The translations under genes were made by a program, and so were the position numbers. The notes under the pieces were generated by a model. That model was not told where the DNA came from. It worked only from the letters and a program-made list of their open reading frames with translations, and did no database searches. From NCBI RefSeq assembly GCF_947503465.1, contig NZ_CANNDN010000002.1:1-64000 (forward strand): a stretch of 64,000 nt of DNA, written 5' to 3'. The stretch is from an uncultured Tateyamaria sp. GTDB taxonomy: Bacteria > Pseudomonadota > Alphaproteobacteria > Rhodobacterales > Rhodobacteraceae. Of this stretch, positions 9,365-18,280 are shown one piece after another (position 1 is the first letter of the stretch; each line of letters starts with the position of its first letter).

Positions 9365-9793
9365 ATGCAGGTCTATCCCGCCCCCTCTGTCGGCCACACC
9401 GCAGCCTGGCCCCGCCCGCCCGCATGCCTGCGCGCGTCCGAACTGGGTGCACCGCCTGTGAATGCGCGGGTGGCGGTGGCGGGGCTGGTGATCCTGCGCC
9501 AGCGGCCCGGCACGGCCAAGGGCGTGATCTTCATCACGCTTGAGGATGAGACGGGCGTGGTGAATGTCATTGTCTGGCGGCATATCTATGAACGCTTTCG
9601 CCGGGCCGTGGTGGCGGGGCGGATGCTCAAGGTCACGGGTCGGATGCAGCGCGCCCATAACGTGACCCATGTGCTGGCCGAGGATATCGAGGATATCTCG
9701 CCCCTGCTGGACCAGCTTCTGGCCGAAGGCACAGGCCGTCAGATCGGGGCCGAGGCCCGGACCGAGACCTGGGAAAGCCGCAAGAGCGGTTGA
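9365..9793 (+). CDS. Stand-alone OB-fold protein, remnant of error-prone polymerase DnaE2 C-terminus
   Basis: The 142-residue ORF matches the OB-fold nucleic-acid-binding domain at the C-terminus of DnaE2: VAVAGLVILRQRPGTAKGVI, TLEDETGVVNVIVWRH, then GRMLKVTGRMQR and HVLAEDIEDISPLL. The polymerase PHP, palm and finger domains (over 900 residues in DnaE2) are absent; only about 40 unconserved residues precede the OB-fold. An SOS box sits directly upstream. The simplest reading is a large internal deletion of an imuA-imuB-dnaE2 operon that left promoter and 3' end, although the ORF is open and may still be expressed as a DNA-damage-induced OB protein. ATG 9365 is chosen because the SOS box overlaps any earlier start. 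Confidence 0.75.
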   Translation: MQVYPAPSVGHTAAWPRPPACLRASELGAPPVNARVAVAGLVILRQRPGTAKGVIFITLEDETGVVNVIVWRHIYERFRRAVVAGRMLKVTGRMQRAHNVTHVLAEDIEDISPLLDQLLAEGTGRQIGAEARTETWESRKSG

Positions 9794-9864
9794 GGGCACG
9801 GGGCTAGGCAGAGCGGGCGCGCGCGTCTATGGTGCCCGCAAACGCCCAATCAGAGGCATCGAGC

Positions 9865-10389
9865 ATGACCATCAGACCTTTCATCACCGCGCTTGCGGCG
9901 GCAGTCCTTGTTGCAGGTTGCGCCGAAAATGGCACCGTCACATCGGCGGCCAATATCGATCCCATATCGCTGGCCACGGCCCCGCCCGGCGCGGCCCCCG
10001 GCACGTGCTGGGGCAAGACCATCACCCCCGCCGTGGTCGAAACCGTGACCCGCAAAGTGCAGCTGCAACCCGCACAGATCAGCAGCGATGGCCGTGTCCA
10101 GGCCCCGCCCATCTACAAGACCGAAACGCAGCAGGAGGTCGTGAAACCCCGCCGCGAAAGCTGGTACGAGATCATCTGCGAGGCGCAGGTGACGCTTGAT
10201 TTCATCGCCTCGGTTCAGCGGGCGCTGGACGCGCGCGGCTTCTACCGGGGTCCGATCACGGGCGAGCTGGACATGCGCACCCGCGCAGCCATCGGCCGCT
10301 ATCAACAGTCCGAGGGGCTGGACAGCAAGGTGCTGTCCATTGCAGCCGCGCGCAAACTGGGTCTGATCGCCGTGGCGCAGCCCGCCTGA
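9865..10389 (+). CDS. Lipoprotein with peptidoglycan-binding domain
   Basis: The 174-residue protein has a lipobox (LVAGC, acylated cysteine at about residue 20) and a C-terminal PG_binding_1 domain: TLDFIASVQRALDARGFYRG, PITGELDMRTRAAIGRYQQ. Such proteins sit in the outer or inner membrane and bind peptidoglycan. The middle part has a CWGKTITPAVVET stretch and a conserved cysteine (EIICEAQ). The start at 9865 places the signal sequence correctly. A bidirectional terminator follows. Confidence 0.87.
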   Translation: MTIRPFITALAAAVLVAGCAENGTVTSAANIDPISLATAPPGAAPGTCWGKTITPAVVETVTRKVQLQPAQISSDGRVQAPPIYKTETQQEVVKPRRESWYEIICEAQVTLDFIASVQRALDARGFYRGPITGELDMRTRAAIGRYQQSEGLDSKVLSIAAARKLGLIAVAQPA

Positions 10390-10447
10390 CCCGCGGGCAC
10401 ACCGACACGTGCGTCTTACGCGTGCAACGCCGGTCCACCCGAAACGA

Positions 10448-10473
10448 AAAAGGCGCCCCGCAGGGCGCCTTTT
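10448..10473. terminator. Bidirectional rho-independent terminator
   Basis: AAAAGGCGCCC and GGGCGCCTTTT form an 11-bp stem around a four-base loop, with A-tract and T-tract on opposite sides. It lies between the convergent lipoprotein and Do protease genes and can end both transcripts. Confidence 0.9.
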
Positions 10474-10497
10474 GCTGTCAGTTTCCGGTGGTGTGGC

Positions 10498-11970
10498 TCA
10501 CTCTGCAAGGCCCAGCGCGACAAAGCGCGGATCACCTGCCCTGCGCACCAGAAGCAGCAGTGACTTGCGTCCGGCGGCCTCAACCTCTTCGAGGCGTGCC
10601 TCGAACTCGGCGATGCTGTCGACCTTCTGCTGCCCCGCTTCGGTGATGATGTCGCCCGCGCGAAGCCCCTTTTCATAGGCTTCCGAGGTTTCGTCCACTT
10701 CGATCACCGCCAGACCTTCCTGATCTGCCGCCGCACCCAGCTGTTCGCGCAACTCGTCCGACAGGGTGCTCAGCGTCAGCCCAAGCACGTCCTTGGTTTC
10801 GGCCTCGGCCGGTTCGTCTTCGACGGGGGCCACGGCAGGCACGGCGCCTTCGGCTTCTTCGCGGCGACCCAGCGTCACGCGCAGGGTCACAGTGTCGCCA
10901 TCGCGGAACACAACCACGCGCACGGTTTCGCCCACGGGGCTGTTGCCCACCTGACGGACCAGACCGCGTGTATCGGCAACTTCGACCCCGGCAAAGTTCA
11001 GGATCACGTCACCGTCCTGCATGCCTGCATCCTTGGCAGGGCCATCCGGCACGGATGTCACAAGGGCGCCCGCCGTATTTTCAAGGCCGATGGCTTCGGC
11101 AATGTCATCCGTCACGTCCTGAATGCGCACACCCAGCCAACCGCGACGGGTTTCGCCAAACTCTTGCAACTGGTCGACCACACGGGTCACCACGTTCGAT
11201 GCCATCGAAAAACCGATACCGATGGACCCGCCATTGGGTGACAGGATCGCGGTGTTCACACCGATCACCTGACCGTCCATGTTGAACAGCGGACCGCCCG
11301 AGTTGCCCCGGTTGATGGCCGCATCTGTCTGGATGTAGTCGTCATAGGTGCCGCTGAGCGCCCGGTTGCGCGCCGATACGATCCCGGCCGAGACTGAGAA
11401 CCCCTGCCCCAGCGGGTTACCCATCGCGATGACCCAATCACCCACGCGGGCCGTGTCGCTGTTGCCGAAGGGCACGAAAGGCAGGGGGCCGTCCGCTTCG
11501 ACCTTCAGCAGGGCGATATCGGTGTTGGGATCGGTGCCGACCAGTTCGGCGGTCAGTTCGTCACCGTTGAAAAATTCGATATTGATCTCGTCCGCGCCTT
11601 CGATGACGTGGTTGTTGGTCACGATGAACCCGTCTTCGGAGATCACGAAACCAGAGCCAAGGGCCGAGGAGCGGCGGGGGCGGTCGCCCTGGCCGTTGCG
11701 ATCCTGGAACTCACGGAAGAAGTCTTCGAAGGGCGAGCCTTCGGGCACGATGCCCTGTGGGCCGGTGCGGCCTTCGATCACTGTCGAGGTGGTGATGTTC
11801 ACCACCGACGGGCTGATCTGCTCGGCCAGCGGCGCGAGGCTTTCGGGGCGGGCCTGCGCCATCAGCGCCTGCACCAGCACAAAGGCCAGCGTCAGTGCGC
11901 CCAGCCAGAGGGCGCGCAAGTAGGGCATTTGTGAGTGTTGTCTGGAGAGGGCGATTGCCTGTCGCTGCAT
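10498..11970 (-). CDS. Do-type periplasmic serine protease (DegP/HtrA family)
   Basis: The 490-residue protein has a signal/anchor segment, a trypsin-like protease domain with catalytic H121 (TNNHVIEG), D151 (NTDIALLK) and S224 (RGNSGGP), and two C-terminal PDZ domains (about 280-370 and 400-485). It degrades or refolds misfolded envelope proteins. AGGAG eight bases before ATG 11970 supports this start. The gene is downstream of hflK, hflC and a DUF2065 gene in the same direction, the usual proteobacterial envelope quality-control cluster. Its own 172-base leader suggests an additional promoter. Confidence 0.95.
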   Translation of the reverse strand: MQRQAIALSRQHSQMPYLRALWLGALTLAFVLVQALMAQARPESLAPLAEQISPSVVNITTSTVIEGRTGPQGIVPEGSPFEDFFREFQDRNGQGDRPRRSSALGSGFVISEDGFIVTNNHVIEGADEINIEFFNGDELTAELVGTDPNTDIALLKVEADGPLPFVPFGNSDTARVGDWVIAMGNPLGQGFSVSAGIVSARNRALSGTYDDYIQTDAAINRGNSGGPLFNMDGQVIGVNTAILSPNGGSIGIGFSMASNVVTRVVDQLQEFGETRRGWLGVRIQDVTDDIAEAIGLENTAGALVTSVPDGPAKDAGMQDGDVILNFAGVEVADTRGLVRQVGNSPVGETVRVVVFRDGDTVTLRVTLGRREEAEGAVPAVAPVEDEPAEAETKDVLGLTLSTLSDELREQLGAAADQEGLAVIEVDETSEAYEKGLRAGDIITEAGQQKVDSIAEFEARLEEVEAAGRKSLLLLVRRAGDPRFVALGLAE

Positions 11971-12106
11971 CAGGGTACTCCTGCTTAGTCTTGGTGACCG
12001 CTTCGGTCGATTTGCACACGTTCATGCGCAACTGCGCACAGGGTGCATGTAGGGTTGCACGCTTGCAACATCAAAGATGGTTCAGCACATCCGCGTTTCA
12101 ACAACG

Positions 12107-12125
12107 CGTGATCATTCCGTGATCA
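12107..12125. promoter_or_regulatory. Direct repeat CGTGATCA, possible operator upstream of Do protease
   Basis: CGTGATCA occurs at 12107-12114 and again at 12118-12125, eleven bases apart, one helical turn. Each half contains the palindrome TGATCA. It lies in the 172-base spacer between the DUF2065 gene and the protease gene. A role in protease regulation is inference only. Confidence 0.35.
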
Positions 12126-12142
12126 AACGTGAGGCACAGACC

Positions 12143-12337
12143 TTACAATCCGATGAAAAACGCGAGCCAGATGCAGATCAGGCCGCTGACCAGGACCAGC
12201 GCCCCGAATTGGCGGCGGGCGTTTTCGGGAAGGCTCCGCAGCATCTCAAGCACGCGCTCGATAAGCGAAGGGGCCAGCACATAGGCCAGCCCCTCCACAA
12301 GCATCACAAGTCCGAGGGCCAGAAGGACCCAAGCCAT
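12143..12337 (-). CDS. DUF2065 small membrane protein
   Basis: The 64-residue protein has two transmembrane helices (WVLLALGLVMLVEGLAYVL, then FGALVLVSGLICIWLAFFIG) separated by LRSLPENARRQFG. Small size, two-helix layout and position right after hflC identify the DUF2065 family, whose function is unknown. It is four bases from hflC and almost certainly co-transcribed with hflKC, which suggests an HflKC- or FtsH-associated role. Confidence 0.9.
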   Translation of the reverse strand: MAWVLLALGLVMLVEGLAYVLAPSLIERVLEMLRSLPENARRQFGALVLVSGLICIWLAFFIGL

Positions 12338-12341
12338 GACG

Positions 12342-13229
12342 TCAGTCTCCCTCGGCGCTGCGCGTCCCCTGGTCAGAGCGCAGGTAGTTGAAGAATTCGC
12401 TATCCGGTGACATCACCATGGTCGAGTTCTCGCCCCTGAGCGCGCGCTGATACGCGGTCAGCGACCGGTAGAACTCGAAGAACTCCGGGTCAGCGCCGAA
12501 CGCCTCGGCAAAGATGTTGTTGCGACGCGCGTCGGCCTCACCACGGATGATCTCGGCCTGACGTTCGGCATCCGATGTCAGTTCCACGACGGTCCGGTCG
12601 GCCTGGGCGCGCACACGCTGGGCCGCCTCGTTACCGCGGGCGCGTTCGTCGGTGGCCTCGCGTTCGCGTTCCGCCCGCATCCGTTCAAAGGTGGCATCCA
12701 GGTTTTCCGCAGGCAGGTCGGTACGCTTCAGGCGCACGTCCACCACCTCGATACCCAGCGCGCGGGCTTCGGCAATGGCACCGTTGCGAATGCGCAGCAT
12801 CAGGGCTGCCCGGTCAGAGCTGAGGATATCGTTGGACGATACCGAGCCCAGCACTTCGCGCAACTCGTTCCGCAAAATGCCGTCAATCCGGCGCTCGGCG
12901 GCCAATTCGCCACCTGTACCGACGGCCTGCCTGAATTGGTTCACATCCGTGATCCGGTAACGGGCAAAGGCGTCGACAACCAGACGACGATCATCCAGAG
13001 GTGTCACTTCGAGCGGTTCGACATCCCGGCTGAGAATGCGGTCGTCATAGCGCACGACTTCCTGGATCAGCGGGATCTTGAAGGCCAGGCCGGGGTCTTC
13101 CTTGATGTCAACGACACGGCCGAATTGCAGCACAAGCGCTTTTTCACGTTCGTCCACGATGTACAGGGATGACAGGCCAATGGCCGCGATCACAACCACA
13201 ATGGGCAGAAGAAATGCAGATCTACGCAT
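12342..13229 (-). CDS. hflC: HflC, modulator of FtsH protease
   Basis: The 295-residue SPFH/prohibitin-family protein has one N-terminal transmembrane helix (FLLPIVVVIAAIGLSSLYIV) followed by the SPFH domain (VDEREKALVLQFGRVV) and a C-terminal coiled coil rich in ERE and Ala. With HflK it forms a large membrane ring around FtsH. The ATG overlaps the hflK stop by one base (TGATG), so translation is coupled. Confidence 0.96.
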   Translation of the reverse strand: MRRSAFLLPIVVVIAAIGLSSLYIVDEREKALVLQFGRVVDIKEDPGLAFKIPLIQEVVRYDDRILSRDVEPLEVTPLDDRRLVVDAFARYRITDVNQFRQAVGTGGELAAERRIDGILRNELREVLGSVSSNDILSSDRAALMLRIRNGAIAEARALGIEVVDVRLKRTDLPAENLDATFERMRAEREREATDERARGNEAAQRVRAQADRTVVELTSDAERQAEIIRGEADARRNNIFAEAFGADPEFFEFYRSLTAYQRALRGENSTMVMSPDSEFFNYLRSDQGTRSAEGD

Positions 13230-14398
13230 CAGTTGGTCCCTCCGCTGCGGCGCAACTCGTTCAGGGGAAGATAGGGGACAACGCCCTGCCCGCCTCCGCC
13301 GTTTTGGGTTTCGTCCAGGATGATCTTGTCGATGTCGCCAAGCACCTGTTCCATTGTCTCAAGGTAGAGACGCTTGCGCGTCACTTCGGGCGCTTTCAGG
13401 TACTCCTCGAGCACGGCAGAGAAGCGGCTTGCCTCACCCTGTGCCTGGTTGACCTGCTGGGCGCGGTAGCCTTCTGCCTCTTCCAGAAGCTGGGCCGCCT
13501 GACCCCGTGCTTCGGCCAGCACCCGGTTGGCATAGGCGTCGGCCACGTTTTGCAAGCGGTCCCGTTCCTGTTCCGCGGCCTGCACGTCGCGGAAGGCGGC
13601 GATCACGGATTCCGGCGGGTCGGCCTTGTCAAAGTTGACGCGAATGATGTTCACACCTGAATCGTAGCTGTCGAGCGTGGACTGGATCAGTTCCTGAAGA
13701 CGGGCCGCAATGGCACCCCGGTCACGGTTCAGGATCGGGGCCAGTTCCGATTGCGCGATGATCTCGCGCATGGCCGATTCCGACACGGCCCGGATTGTCG
13801 GGCGCGGATCGCGCAAGTTGAACAGGAACTTGTCCGGCTGGGTGATGTTCCAGACCACCTGAAAGTCGATATCGACGATGTTTTCGTCGCCCGTCAGCAT
13901 CAGGCCGGCATCGCCTCCACGACCGCCCACTCCAATCTCTTCGGTCTGTTCGCGCGTGACCGGGATCACCTCTGCCGTCACGACGGGCCACGGGGCAAAG
14001 TTCAGGCCCGGATTGCCGACGGATGAAAACTCGCCCAGGAACAATTCGACTGACTGCTCTTCGGGCCGGACAGTGTAGAAACTTGCCAAGCCCCAAAGCA
14101 CAATCGCGGCCAGGGCCCCAAGACCCAGCGTGCCGCGTGTCAGGAACGGACCACCGCCGCCGCCCGATCCGCGCCCGCCACCGGTGCCGCCACCGCCGCG
14201 ACCGCCCATCAGGACGCGCAGCTGTTCCTGGCCTTTTTTGACCAATTCATCGATTTCGGGGATCTGCGGACCCTCATCACCGGGACCGCGCCCGCCACTG
14301 CCGCGGCCACCGCCGCCGCCGGAACCGTTCCGGCGTCCGCCGTCACCGTCACCCGAGTTTCCGCCACCCCCCCAGGGGCCGCCTGTATTGCCAGCCAT
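13229..14398 (-). CDS. hflK: HflK, modulator of FtsH protease
   Basis: The 389-residue protein has a glycine-rich cytoplasmic N-terminus (GPWGGGGNSGDGDGG onward), one transmembrane helix (GALAAIVLWGLASFYTV) and an SPFH domain beginning YTVRPEEQSVELFLG. It partners HflC in the FtsH holoenzyme. The start at 14398 (MAGNTGG) follows a GAGGAGAA ribosome-binding site. The downstream order hflC, DUF2065, Do protease is conserved in related bacteria. Confidence 0.96.
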   Translation of the reverse strand: MAGNTGGPWGGGGNSGDGDGGRRNGSGGGGGRGSGGRGPGDEGPQIPEIDELVKKGQEQLRVLMGGRGGGGTGGGRGSGGGGGPFLTRGTLGLGALAAIVLWGLASFYTVRPEEQSVELFLGEFSSVGNPGLNFAPWPVVTAEVIPVTREQTEEIGVGGRGGDAGLMLTGDENIVDIDFQVVWNITQPDKFLFNLRDPRPTIRAVSESAMREIIAQSELAPILNRDRGAIAARLQELIQSTLDSYDSGVNIIRVNFDKADPPESVIAAFRDVQAAEQERDRLQNVADAYANRVLAEARGQAAQLLEEAEGYRAQQVNQAQGEASRFSAVLEEYLKAPEVTRKRLYLETMEQVLGDIDKIILDETQNGGGGQGVVPYLPLNELRRSGGTN

Positions 14399-14470
14399 GT
14401 GGTATTGTTCTCCTCTTGCCGTGCGGCCTGTGCCACACCTTTGCATTACCTGTGATTTTTGCCCCGAAAT

Positions 14471-15949
14471 TCAAGCAGTCCGCATCGGGGTTCGCATTGT
14501 CACGATCTCTTCGGACATGGTGGGGTGCACCGCCACCGTCCGGTCGAAATCTTCTTTGGTGGCGCCCATCTTGATGGCGACACCGGCCAGTTGGATCATC
14601 TCGCCCGCGTCCGGTGCGACGATGTGACAGCCCAGGACGGTGCGGTTGGCCTTGGACACCACCAGTTTCATCAACACGCGGTCGGGTTTTCCGGCAAAGG
14701 CGGTGCGCATGGGACGGAACGACGTGCAATACACCTCGACCTCCTCCTTTTCGCGTGCGTCTTCCTCGCTCAGGCCGACGGTGCCCATTTCGGGCTGGGT
14801 GAACACGGCCGACGGGATCAGGCTGTGATCCACTGCCGTGGGGTTGTCCTTGAACGCAGTTTCGACAAAGGCCATGCCCTCGCGGATGGCGACCGGCGTC
14901 AGGTTGACCCGGTTGGTCACGTCGCCGATCGCATAGACGCTGTCGACGGCGGTTTTCGAATACTCATCGACCAGGATCTCACCGCGCCGTCCCACCTCTA
15001 TGCCGACCTCCTCCAGCCCCATATCGGTGCTGTTCGGATCGCGGCCCGTAGCAAACAGAACGGCATCAAACACCTGTTCCCGCCCGTTGGTCGATTTGAC
15101 CCAGACAGGCCCCGTGCGGTCCCCCTGCGCGTCATCCTTGACCCCGCCATAGGCCATGATCTCCTCCTGCTGCGCGCTGGCCCCCATGGCCGCGTCCGAT
15201 GCCGTCGGCACGGGACCTGAATGATCATCCGACGCCGGGCCCATCTGGACGATGTTGGTGCCGGTGTGCAGTTCGATGCCCCGGTCGCGCATGGCTTCGG
15301 CAATCAGGCCGCGTGCCTCGTCATCAAAGCCGCGCAGGATCTGCGCACCGCGATAATACTGTGTAACCTGCACGCCCAACCCATGCAGGATGCAGGCAAA
15401 TTCGCAGGCGATGTATCCGCCACCGATGATCAGGATCGACTTTGGCAACGTGTCGAGGTGAAAGATGTCGTCACTGACGATGCCAAGGTCCGCATTTGGC
15501 AGGTCGGGTCGCACCGGACGGCCACCGGTTGCGATCAGGATCGTCTTGGCGGTCTTGGTCTCGCCCGTGGACAACGCGACGGTGTGCTTGTCCTTCAGCG
15601 TGGCGCGCGCATCAAATGTCTCGACCCCGGAATTTTTCAGAAGGCTGCGGTACACATCCTCCAACCGGTCCAGTTCGGTGTTCAGGCGGCTGCGAAAACC
15701 CGACCAATCGAAGCTGCCACTTGTCATGTTCCAGCCATAGGCGTTGGCGACATCAGCCGTGCCGGAGAATTCGCTGGCAAACACCATCAGTTTCTTGGGG
15801 ACACAGCCCCGGATCACGCATGTGCCGCCATAGCGGTCGTCTTCGGCCAGGGCCACGCGGGCCCCCGCCTCGCCCGCGGCGACCCGCGCCGCGCGCACAC
15901 CACCGGAACCGCCCCCGATGACAAAGAGGTCGTAATCATAGTCAGCCAT
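14471..15949 (-). CDS. gor: Glutathione-disulfide reductase
   Basis: The 492-residue flavoenzyme reduces glutathione disulfide with NADPH. Visible motifs are the FAD-binding IGGGSGGVRAAR, the redox-active disulfide GGTCVIRGCVPKKL, the NADPH-binding IGGGYIACEFA with a later arginine-rich stretch, and the catalytic AVHPTMSEE near the C-terminus. An insertion of about 40 residues (ASDDHSGPVPTASDAAMGAS onward) lies in the NADPH domain and is absent from E. coli Gor. It is followed by hflK but separated by 72 bases. rpiA lies 11 bases upstream in the same direction, so rpiA and gor may be an operon. Confidence 0.95.
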   Translation of the reverse strand: MADYDYDLFVIGGGSGGVRAARVAAGEAGARVALAEDDRYGGTCVIRGCVPKKLMVFASEFSGTADVANAYGWNMTSGSFDWSGFRSRLNTELDRLEDVYRSLLKNSGVETFDARATLKDKHTVALSTGETKTAKTILIATGGRPVRPDLPNADLGIVSDDIFHLDTLPKSILIIGGGYIACEFACILHGLGVQVTQYYRGAQILRGFDDEARGLIAEAMRDRGIELHTGTNIVQMGPASDDHSGPVPTASDAAMGASAQQEEIMAYGGVKDDAQGDRTGPVWVKSTNGREQVFDAVLFATGRDPNSTDMGLEEVGIEVGRRGEILVDEYSKTAVDSVYAIGDVTNRVNLTPVAIREGMAFVETAFKDNPTAVDHSLIPSAVFTQPEMGTVGLSEEDAREKEEVEVYCTSFRPMRTAFAGKPDRVLMKLVVSKANRTVLGCHIVAPDAGEMIQLAGVAIKMGATKEDFDRTVAVHPTMSEEIVTMRTPMRTA

Positions 15950-15960
15950 GGGTGTGGTCC

Positions 15961-16749
15961 TTAGTCTGCAAGGTCGGTGAACAGATTGTCGCTTTCCAGA
16001 AAGTCGAGCCGATCCTGTTCCACGGTGCCTTCGTTGATGTCGCGCACTTCGACCCTGCCATCACCGTAGCCAATCACGACCGCATCACAAATATCGATGA
16101 AAAGGCCGTTTTCAACCACACCCGGCATCTGATTGATCACCAGGCTCAGCTGGCGCGGATTGCCGATACGCTGCAAATGCAGGTCCAGGATATAGTTGCC
16201 CTCGTCGGTGATAAAGGGACGTTCGCCGTTCATGCGCAGGCTGGATTGCCGGCCCAGCACATCCATGGAAATCAGGGTCTCCTCGACCAGCGCCTGCGTT
16301 GTCTGCCAACCGAAGGGGATCACTTCTATGGGCAGGGGGAAGGCGCCCAGATGCTCTACCTCTTTCCCGATATCGGCGATCACCACCATTTGATCAGAGG
16401 CTGTCGCCACGATCTTTTCCTGCAACAGTGCGCCGCCGCCGCCCTTGATCAGGTTCAGGTCGCCATCAAATTCGTCCGCGCCATCGATGGTCACGTCCAG
16501 CCACCGCGCCTCGTCCAGGCTGATCACCTCGATCCCGACCTCGCGCGCCAGATCGGCGGTGCGGGTGGACGTGGGCACGCCCTTGAACCGCAATCCGCCC
16601 TCGCGGACCTGTTCGCCCAGACAGCGCACCAGCCAGGCCGCCGTTGATCCGGTGCCCAGTCCCACGCGCATCCCATCTTCGACGTAGTCGGCCGCGCGTT
16701 TCGCGGCGACGAATTTGGCCTTGTCGATGGGCGACAATTCTCCGGACAT
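15961..16749 (-). CDS. rpiA: Ribose-5-phosphate isomerase A
   Basis: The 262-residue enzyme interconverts ribose 5-phosphate and ribulose 5-phosphate. RpiA motifs are clear: GLGTGSTAAWLV, TIDGADEFDGDLNLIKGGGG (substrate and catalytic acid/base) and ITDEGNYILD. GGGGAG nine bases upstream supports ATG 16749 (MSGELSPIDKAKF). Linkage to gor is functionally sensible, since the pentose phosphate pathway supplies NADPH, but that is inference. Confidence 0.96.
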   Translation of the reverse strand: MSGELSPIDKAKFVAAKRAADYVEDGMRVGLGTGSTAAWLVRCLGEQVREGGLRFKGVPTSTRTADLAREVGIEVISLDEARWLDVTIDGADEFDGDLNLIKGGGGALLQEKIVATASDQMVVIADIGKEVEHLGAFPLPIEVIPFGWQTTQALVEETLISMDVLGRQSSLRMNGERPFITDEGNYILDLHLQRIGNPRQLSLVINQMPGVVENGLFIDICDAVVIGYGDGRVEVRDINEGTVEQDRLDFLESDNLFTDLAD

Positions 16750-16851
16750 GTTCGACGACTCCCCAAGTGCTGAGCCGCTTATACGCAGCCCGCGCGTCCG
16801 TTGCGACCCCTTGGGACGCAATTTGCGCGCCGGCGCCGGGGAAACGGCAGA

Positions 16852-17439
16852 TCAGGCCGGTGCGCCCAGCAGTTCCATCGCCTCCAGCACCTCGTCCAGC
16901 TGAACCCGGTCGTCGCCATTCAGGTCAAAGGTCATCATCTCGCGCATCGCCGCCATCGCGGTGTCCGACAGGTCGGCATCGGCGCGCAAGGCGGCCTGAC
17001 GACGTAATTCAGCCCAGCTGACAGTGCCATTGTCATCGGCATCCGCCGACCTGTGCCACACCAGAAGCCGCCCGCGCATCGTGGCCGAGGCCGCCCGCAA
17101 CAGCACGTCCAGTTCGGCCCGCGTGACGCTCAGATCATCGTTCAGGTCCGCCTCAAGCAGCCGCCGCATCTCACGCGCGCGGCTCCGGGCGTGTTCGGCG
17201 GCAATGGCCGTCTCGATATCCGCAGCGCTCAATCCCTCGGGCCCGCCATAGCCAAGGATGAGCCCCGCCGCCTCTTGCACAAAGTCATTCGGGCGCGCCC
17301 GCATCCGGTTCAGGGTCGTGCCCGGCGTACGCGCGACCAGCGCGTCCACCAGGGCCTGTCCCGACACCTCTTGGGCAAAAGCCGCCCGCCATGGCATCGC
17401 ACAGGCCAGAACAGACATCAGCAACAAGATCCAGCGCAT
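16852..17439 (-). CDS. Secreted EF-hand calcium-binding protein
   Basis: The 195-residue protein has a signal peptide (MRWILLLMSVLACAMPW, cleavage after AAFA) and three EF-hand loops: DLNDDLSVTRAEL, DADDNGTVSWAEL and DLNGDDRVQLDEV. A perfect AGGAGG eight bases before ATG 17439 sets the start. It is probably a periplasmic calcium-binding protein. No partner gene is evident; the downstream rpiA is 102 bases away. Confidence 0.86.
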   Translation of the reverse strand: MRWILLLMSVLACAMPWRAAFAQEVSGQALVDALVARTPGTTLNRMRARPNDFVQEAAGLILGYGGPEGLSAADIETAIAAEHARSRAREMRRLLEADLNDDLSVTRAELDVLLRAASATMRGRLLVWHRSADADDNGTVSWAELRRQAALRADADLSDTAMAAMREMMTFDLNGDDRVQLDEVLEAMELLGAPA

Positions 17440-17566
17440 GGGCACATCCTCCTGCCCGGCAGGAAATCGCAGCTTGGTAAAGGCCCGGTTAACATTGACC
17501 CAAACCTGGACGATTTGGTCGTTTTGAGACATCGGCCCGCCGCGCGGGCGGGGTACATGACGGGGC

Positions 17567-18280
17567 ATGAGCTATGTTTTGCACTATGCGCCCGACAATG
17601 CCTCGATGATCGTGCGGCTGGTCCTCGAGGATCTGGGCCTCCCCTATCAGGTGGCGCTGGTGGACCGTGCGGTTCAGGCGCACCAATCCACGGCATTCCG
17701 GGCGCTGAACCCCGCCGGTCTGATCCCTGCACTGGAAACGCCGCAAGGTGTGATGTTCGAAACCGCCGCGATCCTGCTGTGGCTGGCGGACACGCACCGG
17801 GCGATGGCACCCGAGCCAGGCAGCGCGAGGCGGCCCGCCTTCCTGTCGACACTCTTTTTCACGTCCAACACCCTGCACGCGCAGTTGCGGATGATGTTCT
17901 ATCCGTGGAAATACGTCGGGCCGGACGACGAGGCCCAAGCCAGGTTGCGGACGAAGCTGCGCACCGCAAGTGCGGCCGACATGGCGCTGCCCGGGGCCCT
18001 GACCGTGCTGGATCGATACTATGCCAGCCTGGACAAGGACGGCGCGCGCGCGCCTTGGGTCCTCGACTATTACATTGCATGCATTCTGCGGTGGTGCCGC
18101 ATCTATCCGGCGAGATGGACCGGCTGGTGCGATCTGGGCGCTTATCCGGCACTGGACCGCCTGACCAAAATGCTGGAAACACGACCCTCTGTGGACCGCG
18201 TGGCCCGGGCCGAGGGCCTTGGTGCGCACCCGTTCACCGCTCCGCAACTGCCCACCCCACCGGAAGGATCGGCGCTCTAG
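17567..18280 (+). CDS. Glutathione S-transferase family protein
   Basis: The 237-residue protein has the GST thioredoxin-fold N-terminus (YVLHYAPDNASMIVRLVLED, NPAGLIPALETPQGVMFETAAILLWLAD, here abbreviated) with the cis-Pro and ETAAI glutathione-contact motif, followed by an all-helical C-terminal domain. Substrate is unknown. Its stop codon directly abuts the ATG of the serine dehydratase gene, so the two are probably co-transcribed. Confidence 0.88.
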   Translation: MSYVLHYAPDNASMIVRLVLEDLGLPYQVALVDRAVQAHQSTAFRALNPAGLIPALETPQGVMFETAAILLWLADTHRAMAPEPGSARRPAFLSTLFFTSNTLHAQLRMMFYPWKYVGPDDEAQARLRTKLRTASAADMALPGALTVLDRYYASLDKDGARAPWVLDYYIACILRWCRIYPARWTGWCDLGAYPALDRLTKMLETRPSVDRVARAEGLGAHPFTAPQLPTPPEGSAL

